Source: Proteus alimentorum (GTDB lineage Bacteria; Pseudomonadota; Gammaproteobacteria; Enterobacterales; Enterobacteriaceae). From it: a DNA stretch of 64,000 nt. Location: assembly GCF_002607735.1 (NCBI RefSeq), contig NZ_NBVR01000020.1, forward strand, positions 186,001 through 250,000. The letters run 5' to 3'. This document shows positions 18,063-26,763 of this stretch, piece after piece (the stretch's first letter is position 1; each line of letters begins with the position of its first letter). Below the pieces are notes generated by a model. That model did no database searches. It was not told the DNA's origin and saw only the letters and a list, made by a program, of their open reading frames with translations. The translations under genes and the position numbers were made by a program.

Positions 18063-18149
18063 GCGAGAGTGGCGGAATTGGTAGACGCGCTAGCTTCAGG
18101 TGTTAGTGTCCTTACGGACGTGGGGGTTCAAGTCCCCCCTTTCGCACCA
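18063..18149 (+). tRNA. tRNA-Leu (anticodon CAG), copy 1
   Basis: 87 nt class II tRNA with an encoded CCA end. The acceptor arms GCGAGAG/CTTTCGC pair with one G-U. The anticodon stem CTAGC/GTTAG holds loop TTCAGGT, giving CAG. A long variable arm is present. Sequence and position (after rsmC) match the E. coli leuQPV genes. Confidence 0.97.
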
Positions 18150-18188
18150 AACAGACAATGTATAGAGTAAAATTAATTGAGTAAGACT

Positions 18189-18275
18189 GCGAGGATGGCG
18201 GAATTGGTAGACGCGCTAGCTTCAGGTGTTAGTGTTCTTACGGACGTGGGGGTTCAAGTCCCCCTCTTCGCACCA
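18189..18275 (+). tRNA. tRNA-Leu (anticodon CAG), copy 2
   Basis: 87 nt, 39 bp after copy 1 and differing only in the acceptor stem (GCGAGGA/TCTTCGC). The differences are compensated, so both copies fold. Same transcript as copy 1. Confidence 0.97.
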
Positions 18276-18338
18276 CTCAATAACCCTTCTTTTTCTTGTA
18301 ATAACCCCCTTTCGATTACACGCTGGATCTTCTATTCT

Positions 18339-18602
18339 CTATCCATGATACGCGACTAAAAGTGTCATCAAACTGTAGGTTAATACAACGCCTGCGGGGA
18401 TCATTACCCACATTTGTAATTTTTTATGGAACAGCATCAAGGTTGATAACAACATTGAAACCACTAAAACCAGCGTAAAGGCGGATGTTCCTGCAATAGA
18501 ATGAGTGATCACAGTTAGTAAAGAAGAAACCGCCAACATTTCCCATAAACTAATGCGAGATGTCCAAGATGTCGTTGCAGAAATACGTGTTGGTTTAGCC
18601 AT
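18339..18602 (-). CDS. Small inner-membrane protein, DUF1435 (YjjZ-like)
   Basis: 87 residues from MAKPTRIS, with three hydrophobic segments (about residues 22-38, 42-56 and 66-83) separated by short charged turns. It resembles E. coli YjjZ (DUF1435), which lies in the same position beside the leu tRNA genes. A near-consensus Fur box sits 18 bp before the start, so expression is probably switched on by iron limitation. The function is unknown; a role in iron stress is inferred only from the Fur box. Confidence 0.75.
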   Translation of the reverse strand: MAKPTRISATTSWTSRISLWEMLAVSSLLTVITHSIAGTSAFTLVLVVSMLLSTLMLFHKKLQMWVMIPAGVVLTYSLMTLLVAYHG

Positions 18603-18619
18603 AATAATCACCATTAAAT

Positions 18620-18638
18620 GATAATGATTTTCATTATT
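18620..18638 (-). promoter_or_regulatory. Fur box of the DUF1435 gene
   Basis: GATAATGATTTTCATTATT matches the 19-bp Fur consensus at 16 positions and lies directly before the start codon. Confidence 0.8.
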
Positions 18639-18739
18639 ATATAACCACTATACTAAATCAACTTATATAAAGAAAAAAACTCACCTTATATCCTTATTTT
18701 TTAAAGGGTTATATCTATTTTTTAGTATGATATATAAAA

Positions 18740-18770
18740 AATGCCTTATCATTTTCACGATAAGGCATTG
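18740..18770 (-). terminator. Terminator of the yjbB-GNAT operon
   Basis: Perfect stem AATGCCTTATC/GATAAGGCATT with an eight-base loop and a T run on the minus strand. Confidence 0.88.
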
Positions 18771-18807
18771 GATTTTATTATGTTGTTATCGTATTCAATA
18801 AACGAAA

Positions 18808-19356
18808 TTAAGTGTTATTTGACTCGGTAAAATGAAAGACTAAATGAATATCTTCAGGCTCTCTTTCATAAAGTTCAGGATCAGGAATATCAATTAAACA
18901 ACAGCCTAAATGCTGATAAAAATTTACGCTATTTTCAGAAGGTGTTGATGAGATATATAACCCACCAGCCCCTTTTTTCTTCACATATTCCACACAATAA
19001 TCAAATAATATTCGAGCTAAACCTTGTCCACGTTGCTGATGGCTAACATGTAAAAAAGAGAGTTGAAGTAAAGTGCCATTTTGTCCTCGTTTTTGTGGAT
19101 CAACACTTGCTGCTGCGACCAACTGACCGTGTTTAAAAACACCCCAAAAAGGCGCGCCTCGGTCAAAACTTTCAAGCAAAACAGGTGTGTAATGTTCTGC
19201 TTCACCTTCTGGCCAACCTTTCATATCAAAGCATTGCTCTGATAAAAGCAATGTTCCTTCTTTTAATACATATAGCTTTTCAATAAGCTCAGTTCTATCA
19301 ATTTCCCATACTTGTGGAATTTCATTTCGTGTTAATTGACGAATAGTGTATTTCAT
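18808..19356 (-). CDS. GNAT-family N-acetyltransferase
   Basis: 182 residues with the acetyl-CoA fold: beta strand LSFLHVSHQQRGQGLARILFDYC (motif A, Q/RxxGxG/A near residue 107) and YISSTPSENSVNFYQHLGC near the C-terminus (motif B). It starts 3 bases after the stop of yjbB, so it is translationally coupled to it. The acceptor substrate cannot be named from sequence. A similar unit of unnamed GNATs is common in Enterobacterales. Confidence 0.85.
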   Translation of the reverse strand: MKYTIRQLTRNEIPQVWEIDRTELIEKLYVLKEGTLLLSEQCFDMKGWPEGEAEHYTPVLLESFDRGAPFWGVFKHGQLVAAASVDPQKRGQNGTLLQLSFLHVSHQQRGQGLARILFDYCVEYVKKKGAGGLYISSTPSENSVNFYQHLGCCLIDIPDPELYEREPEDIHLVFHFTESNNT

Positions 19357-19358
19357 TA

Positions 19359-20990
19359 TTAAAGATTAACCTGTTCTGATGATGATTCACTTCGTTCTAG
19401 TGCGTGATAAGCCACTGCACAGAACAAGGAATTCAACCGTTTCATATCACCAAGCAAACTAGTATGCAGTGAACTGGTTTCAATACTTTGCATGTTATGC
19501 AAATGAAGACGTTCTACATGAGCAAACGAGTAACGCTGGTTGAGTAAACGGAAACGATGTTTTGCTCGACGTAATTTACGAGCATGTTCCATGTTGCCGG
19601 AAACAAATACCGACATCGCCAGATTCAGATTACTTTGCAGACGCTCAAGGAGTGTCTGTAATTCACGACGTCCTTCCTCCGATAAAAATAAGTGGTGATT
19701 TAGACCTTTGTTCACCACTTCAGCCGACATACGCGCAATGATAGCGGATGATTGTTGTAAATTCATCGCTGTATCAATAATTTCAGCCCAACGCCGAGAA
19801 TCTTCAGTTCCTAGATCATGCTGTTGGATTTGTGCCATATACAATTTGATGCTGCTGTGGAGTAATTCCACCTCTTCTTCTAGCTGACTAATTTCCCTTT
19901 TTTGCTGACGATCGCCTTCCATTAACGCAGTAAAACGTTGCAGCATTTGTTCTATAACATCACCTAATCGTAGTGATTCTCTAACCGCATTAGCAATTGC
20001 CAATGAAGGTGTATCAATGGCGGATTGATCTAAATAACGCGGTGCCATTTCAGACTCAGTCACTGGTAATTCAGGGATCAGCCGCTGACATAATTTTGCC
20101 ATTATGCCGACGAAAGGGATCATCAAAATACAGCGAGCAAGATTATAAATAACATGAAAATAGATAACGACTTCAGCCGGTGAAAATCCGTATTGCTGGA
20201 TTTTATTTGCAATTATGGTTATCCAAGGTAAAACCAATAACGCACCAATTAATTTAAAAAATAGGCTTCCTAATACCACTTGGCGTGAAACAACACTCTG
20301 CCCTCGGCTACTCATTAACGCGAGCAAGCCACTACCAATATTAGAGCCAATCACAATGCATAAGCTGATATACAAAGGCATTAACCCAGTTGCACTCAAT
20401 GTCGCGGTTAATAACACGGCGGCAAGACTTGAGTAGCTGACCATCGCAAATAAAGCACCAACGAGAAGAGCTAAAACGGTATCTCCACTTAATGAAGTAA
20501 AGATAGCTTGTACTGCACTGGCATGAGTGATTGGCTCAGCTGAGGTGACGATGAGTTGTAAGGCTAAAATAATTAAGCCAAGACCAATTCCTACTCGCCC
20601 TAATTGCCCAACACGCTCTTTTTTACGACTTAGAAAAGTGATCACCCCGACAAGAATAAGAAGCGGAGATAACCAAGAGAGATCAAACGTCAGTACACGC
20701 GCCATTAACGCTGTACCCACATCGGCGCCTAGCATTATCACAAGAGCAGGCGTGATCGAAATCAGTCCTTGCGTCACAAAAGAGATAACCAAAAGTGCCG
20801 TCGCATTACTGCTTTGAACTAATGCCGTTACTCCCACGCCAGCGAGGAAGGCATTGGATTTTTTATTAATACTTTTACCTAAAATTCGGCGTAAATCAGA
20901 GCCAAAGACGCGCATAATGCCAGTGCGAACAATATGTGTTCCCCAAACAAGAAGCGCAACAGATGAGAGTAAATGAAGCAGTGTCAGCAT
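19359..20990 (-). CDS. yjbB: Na/Pi cotransporter family protein YjbB
   Basis: 543 residues, the E. coli YjbB length. The N-terminal half has two inverted Na/Pi-cotransporter repeats with the Q-S-S-N motif (VQSSNATALL near residue 58; the second, degenerate copy reads VSYSSLAAVLL near 187), embedded in about eight to nine membrane segments. The C-terminal 200 residues are a PhoU-like helical bundle. In E. coli YjbB exports phosphate. The adjacent phoA supports a phosphate theme, but I see no Pho box directly before yjbB. A GNAT gene follows immediately. Confidence 0.9.
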   Translation of the reverse strand: MLTLLHLLSSVALLVWGTHIVRTGIMRVFGSDLRRILGKSINKKSNAFLAGVGVTALVQSSNATALLVISFVTQGLISITPALVIMLGADVGTALMARVLTFDLSWLSPLLILVGVITFLSRKKERVGQLGRVGIGLGLIILALQLIVTSAEPITHASAVQAIFTSLSGDTVLALLVGALFAMVSYSSLAAVLLTATLSATGLMPLYISLCIVIGSNIGSGLLALMSSRGQSVVSRQVVLGSLFFKLIGALLVLPWITIIANKIQQYGFSPAEVVIYFHVIYNLARCILMIPFVGIMAKLCQRLIPELPVTESEMAPRYLDQSAIDTPSLAIANAVRESLRLGDVIEQMLQRFTALMEGDRQQKREISQLEEEVELLHSSIKLYMAQIQQHDLGTEDSRRWAEIIDTAMNLQQSSAIIARMSAEVVNKGLNHHLFLSEEGRRELQTLLERLQSNLNLAMSVFVSGNMEHARKLRRAKHRFRLLNQRYSFAHVERLHLHNMQSIETSSLHTSLLGDMKRLNSLFCAVAYHALERSESSSEQVNL

Positions 20991-21312
20991 AGAAATAACA
21001 ACCTTATTTTTATCATTGTTTGTTTGACTCTGTTCTCCTTCGATCTCATAAAAAGAGAAAGACCACGAGCAGATAATTTATCTGAGAAAAGATTTTTTTA
21101 CGGGTAATGCCTTAATAACATAGAGAGTCATTAGACAAAAAGATATTGCAACTTAAGTACAATAATCAATGGAGAAATTGAGAATATTACATAGATTAAT
21201 TTGTAAGTTCTGTTAATTATAGCAGAGAATATGTAACTTTCAAAATCAGCCTGTAAGTAACTTATTGATTTATTATCATTTTATTTTAAATAGGCTTAAT
21301 GCTTAATAAAAA

Positions 21313-21347
21313 AACGCGACCAGAGGGTATCTCTCTAAGTCGCGCGA
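21313..21347 (-). terminator. phoA terminator
   Basis: CGCGAC...GTCGCG stem with an inner AGAG/CTCT helix and a T run on the minus strand, 70 bp past phoA. The rest of 20991-21412 is AT-rich and holds only the yjbB promoter region. Confidence 0.75.
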
Positions 21348-21412
21348 AAATACAACAATTTAGTAAGGCAATTCGACTACAGGTTCAGACAGACTATAAA
21401 TTCAACTGAAAT

Positions 21413-22852
21413 TTACTTCAGACCCATCGCATCACGCATTGTGAAGAATAAGTCTGTTTGGTCAGTTAACCCAACCACATTCGCAGCATGTGGACCATAA
21501 GCGGCAACCCGTAATTGTGCCCCAGTATGCTCTTGTGACTCTTCTTCTGAGTTACCATAATTCACCACCATCACCGCACCATCTTTGGTGATAAGCGCCT
21601 GTGTTAACCCACTGGATTTCACATCAGCTTCAATAATTTGACTTGAATGCGCATGGTCAGCAGTGACAATAATCAGCGTATCACCGTTTTGTTTAGCAAA
21701 ATCTAAGCCGATTTGTACGGCTTCATCTAGTGCAACGGTTTCACCAATTTGCCCGCAAGGATTAGCATTATGATCTTGCTTATCAATAGAGGCACTTTCA
21801 ACTTGTAAGAAGAAGCCATTTTCATTGGTCTTCAGTAAGTCGATCGCTTTTTTGGTCATTTGTGCCAGTGTTGGCGCATTTGGATCGAGTTTAGCGTTAG
21901 GTTTACACTCTAAAGGTGGATTATTTAAATTACCATGATACGTGGCTTTAGGGCCTTCCCATGCCACCGCCATATTTCCATCATGGAATAAACCTAATAC
22001 GGGTTTATCTTGGTTTGCCAGTGTAATCGCATCTAACGATTTTGCGTCTTTGACAATTTGATAACCGCGTTCAATCGCTTGTTGTTCTAACGTTTTACCT
22101 TTGTATTCACCCGCAGTCGCAGTTTGTGCAAAACTTTTCGCACCGCCCCCTAATGTAACATCAGCACGAGTCACTAAGAGTTGCTCGGAGATAGAGCCTC
22201 GCCCCCCATTTTCAAGTGCATTGGTTGAGCACTTCTCTAAGGTTTCAACAGGGCCATAACATTTACGTCCTGTGACATGCGAGAACAGTGCCGCAGGTGT
22301 CGCATCTTGGATTTCAGAGGTTGTCACGTTCCCTGTGGCCTTTCCATTGGCTTTTGCTAATTCCAAAATGGTTTGGTGATCCTGACCAAACACATCAATC
22401 CCTAATGCACCATTATAGGTTTTCACACCCGAAGCCCATGCTGTCGCAGAAGCGGCGGAGTCTGTTACATAATTAGGTTTTTGTGTTTTTTTATCTAAAG
22501 CATAGTGTGTATATTGACCCGTAATAGGTAAGGCATCGATACCTTTAAAGAAACCACCTGCACCTTCAGCATAGTTACGCGCAACAGTGATTTCAGAATC
22601 CCCCATACCATCACCAATAAAGAGGATCACATTTTTCGCTTGGTTATTATGTAAAGCGGCTTTTAATGCCTCAGTTTGATCCTGAGTCATACGGCGAGCA
22701 CCGCCAAATTCCGTAATATTACCTTTTGCTGCGCGATCTTGTGCCAAAATTGCATCAGCAGCAACGGGAGCTGCAAAAGAAGAGAAACTCGCGCCAGCCA
22801 ATAGTGTTGTTACAATAACGGATAAAATAGAACGTTGGTAACGATGAGACAT
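21413..22852 (-). CDS. phoA: Alkaline phosphatase PhoA
   Basis: 479 residues with a signal peptide (cut near SSFA, residue 27). Periplasmic homodimeric phosphomonoesterase using two zinc and one magnesium ion. The nucleophile is Ser132 in [14 protein letters not shown] near 80 and TADHAHSSQ near 395 carry metal ligands, and the C-terminal [13 protein letters not shown] supplies the last His. Cysteines are paired as expected for a disulfide-stabilised periplasmic enzyme. A triple Pho-box repeat lies 105 bp upstream, so PhoB induction under phosphate starvation is expected. Confidence 0.97.
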   Translation of the reverse strand: MSHRYQRSILSVIVTTLLAGASFSSFAAPVAADAILAQDRAAKGNITEFGGARRMTQDQTEALKAALHNNQAKNVILFIGDGMGDSEITVARNYAEGAGGFFKGIDALPITGQYTHYALDKKTQKPNYVTDSAASATAWASGVKTYNGALGIDVFGQDHQTILELAKANGKATGNVTTSEIQDATPAALFSHVTGRKCYGPVETLEKCSTNALENGGRGSISEQLLVTRADVTLGGGAKSFAQTATAGEYKGKTLEQQAIERGYQIVKDAKSLDAITLANQDKPVLGLFHDGNMAVAWEGPKATYHGNLNNPPLECKPNAKLDPNAPTLAQMTKKAIDLLKTNENGFFLQVESASIDKQDHNANPCGQIGETVALDEAVQIGLDFAKQNGDTLIIVTADHAHSSQIIEADVKSSGLTQALITKDGAVMVVNYGNSEEESQEHTGAQLRVAAYGPHAANVVGLTDQTDLFFTMRDAMGLK

Positions 22853-22957
22853 AGCTTTTTCCTTGCACTCTAAAGTAAAAAACAGGGTTAATGTTTTAAG
22901 TCAGGAAAAGCTTACGGCAGTTAAATGACAGAGAAATGAAGAGTAAAAGCGATTTCA

Positions 22958-22986
22958 ATGACAACTTTATGACAAGTTGATGACAA
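22958..22986 (-). promoter_or_regulatory. Pho box (PhoB-binding direct repeats) of phoA
   Basis: Three direct copies of TTGTCAT on the minus strand with an exact 11-bp period (plus-strand ATGACAA at 22958, 22969 and 22980). This is the PhoB half-site pattern, extended from two to three units. Confidence 0.85.
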
Positions 22987-23056
22987 ACAAAAAGCTTATA
23001 CCGCTAATGCATGTATAAGCTTTGGTTGTATTAAAGCATATAGTTAAGACGTGGTA

Positions 23057-24634
23057 TTAAGGCAAGATCTTAAACTCGTCATTCTCTTGAGTTAATGCTT
23101 TGACCCCCAAATACAGGGTTTCACACCAAGAAATATAATCATGTCCACTGGCCATTTCGAGTGATTTAACAGGATAACCTTTTTGCTCTAAAACCTGTTT
23201 AAGATGACGATTATTATTTAAAATCCCGCCTTTATCACCACGGCTTTCAAATAACCCAGCCTCTAAGAAAAACTGTAATGGCTTTTTATCTGCTTGCTCA
23301 AATTGTCGAATAAGCCATTCAGGCTCTTCATTTTCAGGCGCCCACCAATAAGAGCCAGACATACTCAGCACTTTACCAAAGCGATCAGGGCGATTAAATG
23401 CCACCCAAGAGGACGCTAATCCGCCATAACTTGAGCCTGATACCATCGTTTCTTCTCCTGATACGTGAATACCCTTCTCTTTTTCTAGCCAAACAAAGAG
23501 TTCATCTGCCAAGAAACGGTAAAAATCAGGATTCGGCGGTAATTCAACACTACGACGATCACTATCAATACTATCAACAAATAAGATCATTATTGGCGCC
23601 AATTTACCCTCCTCGATCTGCTTATCAAAAAACCGATCAATACCATATTGGCGGCGATACGTTTGACCATCAAATAATACGAGGATCCGCGGTGTTTCCA
23701 TTTTTTGGGCAGGCAGATAAAGTGCAATTTCACGATCATTATTTAAGATTTCACTGTGAAAACGAACAATCTCCGTCTTGCCTTTCATTGTTCTGTTAAG
23801 AATATCGGGTAATTGGCATTCACGTTGTCGATCTAACGATAATAAAGAAAAGTGATTATAGATATCTTCAAATTGACTTGGCGAATTGTGGGGATTAAAC
23901 GGATCCGCTTGTGCGGTAGTTAAAATTGCGCGACGTTGTTCAAAGGGTTCTACATTCTCAATAATCGGAACATCAGGCGCTAACTTATATTGCATTAACG
24001 TATCATTAGGTACGATATAACTACGATACCAAATATCACTATTGGCCAAATGGGTTAACGGATCATGATTACCATCGGGTGATCCCAATAAATAAACATT
24101 CTTTTTTGCACCTTGCCATAAGAAAGTCACTAACTTTTTATCCTTATCATAAGGCTCAATAAGGGGTGTACCTTCGTGGCGTACCTGTTGCCAAAATGCC
24201 TGAATATTTTGTTGATTGAGTTGTTTTGCGAGTGTTTGTAAACGGGGGCTAGTTAGTGCAATCTCCGCATCTTTGTCTAAAGGCTGATAAGGCTGTGTTG
24301 TCAATGTGAGTTGCCATGGTTTTCCCACCTCACCTTGTGCAATCAATTGATAAATCGCAGTTTCAGGCAATAAAAAGCGAACTTTTTGTTTTCCATCTGT
24401 AGGAACTTCTTTTAATAAACTGCGCAGATGCTTGCCATCTTGAGTTTCTAAACGTAGGTTTTGTATTCCTTTCACATTCAGTTCGGCATAACGTTCACGC
24501 TCTAAATGCGTGGTAAAACATAGCGTGTCGTTATCAAATTGACCAGTTATTTCTTTGCCTTCGGTTACGGTTAAGCAATTGGAAAAACTAGGGAAAGAAG
24601 CCATTAATGCACATATCATCAGAGGAATTCTCAC
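23057..24634 (-). CDS. Secreted Fes/IroE-like enterochelin esterase
   Basis: 525 residues from GTG at 24634; the open frame reaches 24670 only through a TTG lying beside the Fur box. An N-terminal hydrophobic segment (to about residue 20) predicts export. Residues 20-120 form an extra beta-rich domain; 145-240 is the enterochelin-esterase N-terminal domain (VTFLWQG, NDTLMQYKL); from 285 comes the alpha/beta hydrolase (ILVLFDGQ, nucleophile GSSYGGLASSW, RFGKVLSMSGSYWW, catalytic His in ASGHDYISW). Fes hydrolyses ferric enterobactin; this exported version may act on siderophores in the periplasm. Fur control is likely. The substrate is inferred. Confidence 0.82.
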   Translation of the reverse strand: MRIPLMICALMASFPSFSNCLTVTEGKEITGQFDNDTLCFTTHLERERYAELNVKGIQNLRLETQDGKHLRSLLKEVPTDGKQKVRFLLPETAIYQLIAQGEVGKPWQLTLTTQPYQPLDKDAEIALTSPRLQTLAKQLNQQNIQAFWQQVRHEGTPLIEPYDKDKKLVTFLWQGAKKNVYLLGSPDGNHDPLTHLANSDIWYRSYIVPNDTLMQYKLAPDVPIIENVEPFEQRRAILTTAQADPFNPHNSPSQFEDIYNHFSLLSLDRQRECQLPDILNRTMKGKTEIVRFHSEILNNDREIALYLPAQKMETPRILVLFDGQTYRRQYGIDRFFDKQIEEGKLAPIMILFVDSIDSDRRSVELPPNPDFYRFLADELFVWLEKEKGIHVSGEETMVSGSSYGGLASSWVAFNRPDRFGKVLSMSGSYWWAPENEEPEWLIRQFEQADKKPLQFFLEAGLFESRGDKGGILNNNRHLKQVLEQKGYPVKSLEMASGHDYISWCETLYLGVKALTQENDEFKILP

Positions 24635-24671
24635 TTTATTGTTCTCGTTATAAACTATCGTAAGAAACAAT

Positions 24672-24690
24672 AGTAATGAGAATTGTTATC
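24672..24690 (-). promoter_or_regulatory. Fur box of the Fes-like esterase
   Basis: GATAACAATTCTCATTACT on the minus strand matches the Fur consensus at 13 of 19 positions, 38 bp before the chosen GTG. Confidence 0.65.
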
Positions 24691-24809
24691 AATTCAATAA
24701 ATATACTAATTTGTCCATAAAAAATCGTTCTATTAAACGATACGCACAATGCATTTGCATTACGATATCATGACTTGCAAATTCCCGATCGTTTGAACAA
24801 CTTATCTGA

Positions 24810-24992
24810 TCATGGGATAAAGTTAAGGAGAAACAATATGATCCCGTTATATCTGAATTTCTCTCTTTCCTTGAAAAAGATATGAAGAAAAATGCACAGC
24901 ATATCAAATCAGTACCTACAACATTATGGGCTGAGGTGAAAGAGCTTACTGATGGCGTTGAAATTGACTTAGACGCACCACTTACTGACTAG
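24810..24992 (+). pseudogene. Remnant of PrlF-family antitoxin
   Basis: The frame after a stop at 24807 reads the C-terminal two thirds of a PrlF (SohA) antitoxin: YDPVISEFLSFLEKDM near the start, then LTDGVEIDLDAPLTD before the TAG. The conserved ending VEIDLDAPL is characteristic. The AbrB-like N-terminal DNA-binding half is missing and there is no start codon in frame, so it cannot be functional. Confidence 0.72.
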
Positions 24993-24997
24993 CATAG

Positions 24998-25105
24998 GTG
25001 AATACACGACATGCTTACGACTCTAAAAGTGATGCATATAAAGTATTTTCATCAAAACTAAAAGCAGGAAAACCACCAAATGATTGGCAAACATTGCTAA
25101 AATAA
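24998..25105 (+). pseudogene. Remnant of YhaV-family toxin (last 35 codons)
   Basis: Five bases after the prlF remnant the frame reads YDSKSDAYKVFSSKLKAGK and PPNDWQTLLK, the usual C-terminus of YhaV ribonuclease toxins. Everything before it is gone, as if an internal deletion joined the end of the antitoxin gene to the end of the toxin gene. YhaV normally follows PrlF directly, which supports both calls. Confidence 0.72.
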
Positions 25106-25196
25106 GCTTCTGCCACAGCAGGATCAGAAACGCTCTCAATTCAAGATTTTTTCAATCACTAGCGAGCGTTATCAGAGTTACTTTTATTATCTAAAA

Positions 25197-25237
25197 AAGA
25201 GCTCAACGTTATAAAATCACTTCATATTTGAGCTCTT
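25197..25237 (-). terminator. Terminator of the DUF218 gene
   Basis: AAAGAGCTCA/TGAGCTCTTT arms with a long loop, followed by T-rich sequence on the minus strand, 24 bp past the stop codon. Confidence 0.65.
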
Positions 25238-25260
25238 TCACTATTCAATATTTACCTAAA

Positions 25261-26400
25261 TCAACGCTCTTCTAATGGATAACTGCGGAAACTCCATAAT
25301 CCTAGCGCTTTTAAACCATCACGATAAATGCCCTGTATATCGGATTTACTGGCTTTTTGTAATTCTGCCAATGGTTTATCAGGTGCAACAACCGTTAAGT
25401 AAGTGATATCACTTGGACCACTTTGCCAGCTTGCGAGAGTAAAAATTGCATCGGCACGACGGACATGGCTACCAGAGCTAATAATCACAGCTGTTTTAAT
25501 ACGATGTTTAGTTAAAGCATAACGGCTAAATAGCGCATTTTCGACGGTTGTACGCGCATAGTTCTCTTGGAAAATACGTTCTGGCGCAATACCGTTTTTC
25601 ACCAACCAATCCGCCATTAATTTACCTTCTGTTTGGTGAGCTTTAGGTACGCCCCCTGTCACAACAATCATGGCATCAGGCAATTGTTTAGCCACTTCTA
25701 AGGTTTTATTTAGACGTTCAATTAAGATTTTGTTCATTGTACCATCGGGATTTAACGCATAACCCAATGTCACAATCGCATTGTTATCTTTAGTTTTATT
25801 CAGTTTTGCTAAATCAGCAGGCGTCAATTTATCGCTTAACGGCATTTTGCTAACACGATCAATTTGAGCAAAGAAGCGACTAATCTCTTCAGCTTTCGCT
25901 GGATTTAATGATTTCAACTTATTGAAATACGCTTCGCTCTCTTTGCCTTTACCCTCAAAACGCGTCCATGAAGTAACGTAAATTAGTGCATCAATATCAT
26001 CAGGAGCCGCTTCTAGGATCTGTTTATAAATCGTAATTGCGCGAGGAACATCATTGTTATAGATATAAGCGCTAGCCGTGCTAAATAATAAATCGAGGCG
26101 ATAAGGTTCTAATTTATAAGCTTGCTGCAGTTTTTGCGCCACAATTTCCATATTTGATGGCAGTTTTCCCGTAAAGCCCGCATCAGAGACTCGCGCGGGT
26201 GACTTAAAGGCATCTAATGCATCTTGGATCAAACTATCAACCGTTTGGCGCTGAGAGACATACTGTTGATAACTATTATCGGGTTGATGAACTTTTTGAT
26301 AAGCCAATGCATTTGATGAAACGGTAAAACCTAAAGCAGCAATCGCTAACGAAATGACTGTTTTCTTGATATGAAGTGAAACACGGGAAGGTTGCGCCAT
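25261..26400 (-). CDS. Secreted/periplasmic DUF218 (YdcF/ElyC-type) protein with TPR-like region
   Basis: 379 residues. A signal peptide or N-terminal anchor ends near SSNALA (residue 33). Residues 85-170 contain TPR-like helices (DLLFSTASAYIYNNDVPRA, IYKQILEAAPDDIDAL). From about 208 there is a DUF218 domain: AIVTLGYALNPDG, MIVVTGGVPK, EGKLMADWLVKNGIAPERI, the acidic Asn-Ala stretch TTVENALFSRY and VIISSGSHVRRADAIF. DUF218 proteins such as ElyC/SanA/YdcF act at the envelope, but the reaction is not established. Single gene with its own terminator. The upstream gap 26401-26727 is AT-rich with no gene seen. Confidence 0.8.
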   Translation of the reverse strand: MAQPSRVSLHIKKTVISLAIAALGFTVSSNALAYQKVHQPDNSYQQYVSQRQTVDSLIQDALDAFKSPARVSDAGFTGKLPSNMEIVAQKLQQAYKLEPYRLDLLFSTASAYIYNNDVPRAITIYKQILEAAPDDIDALIYVTSWTRFEGKGKESEAYFNKLKSLNPAKAEEISRFFAQIDRVSKMPLSDKLTPADLAKLNKTKDNNAIVTLGYALNPDGTMNKILIERLNKTLEVAKQLPDAMIVVTGGVPKAHQTEGKLMADWLVKNGIAPERIFQENYARTTVENALFSRYALTKHRIKTAVIISSGSHVRRADAIFTLASWQSGPSDITYLTVVAPDKPLAELQKASKSDIQGIYRDGLKALGLWSFRSYPLEER

Positions 26401-26730
26401 TATCTTGTCCTTTTACGAAAAATAGTCTGCTTCTTCACCTGAGCGAATGAAGATAAAGCGTGTGATCCCTCTCACACCTAATGGCAAAAGAAATACACAC
26501 TGATAAATCTATACCTGATATCTATCATAAAGATCCCTGAATTAATTTTCAGTAACCTTTTTCACCTTATTGAAAAAAATAGCATTATTACGTAGATAGC
26601 TTATTTGACAGATTTTTTTATATATTTTTATCTTTTGGGCAGGGATTTAATTCTTATAAGTCATCAGAGATGAAGAATAGTAAGTTGAAGTGATTTATTT
26701 TTTGGTAAAAGTGAGGTTATCAAATGTAGA

Positions 26731-26752
26731 AAACGCCATAAAATGGCGTTTC
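26731..26752 (-). terminator. nadR terminator
   Basis: Perfect AAACGCCAT-AAA-ATGGCGTTT hairpin (26731-26751) just past nadR, followed on the minus strand by a short T stretch. Confidence 0.75.
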
Positions 26753-26763
26753 TAATCATAACG

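Noticed and set aside
18177-18359. 60-codon plus-strand ORF
   Set aside because: It lies across the second tRNA-Leu gene and is a chance reading.
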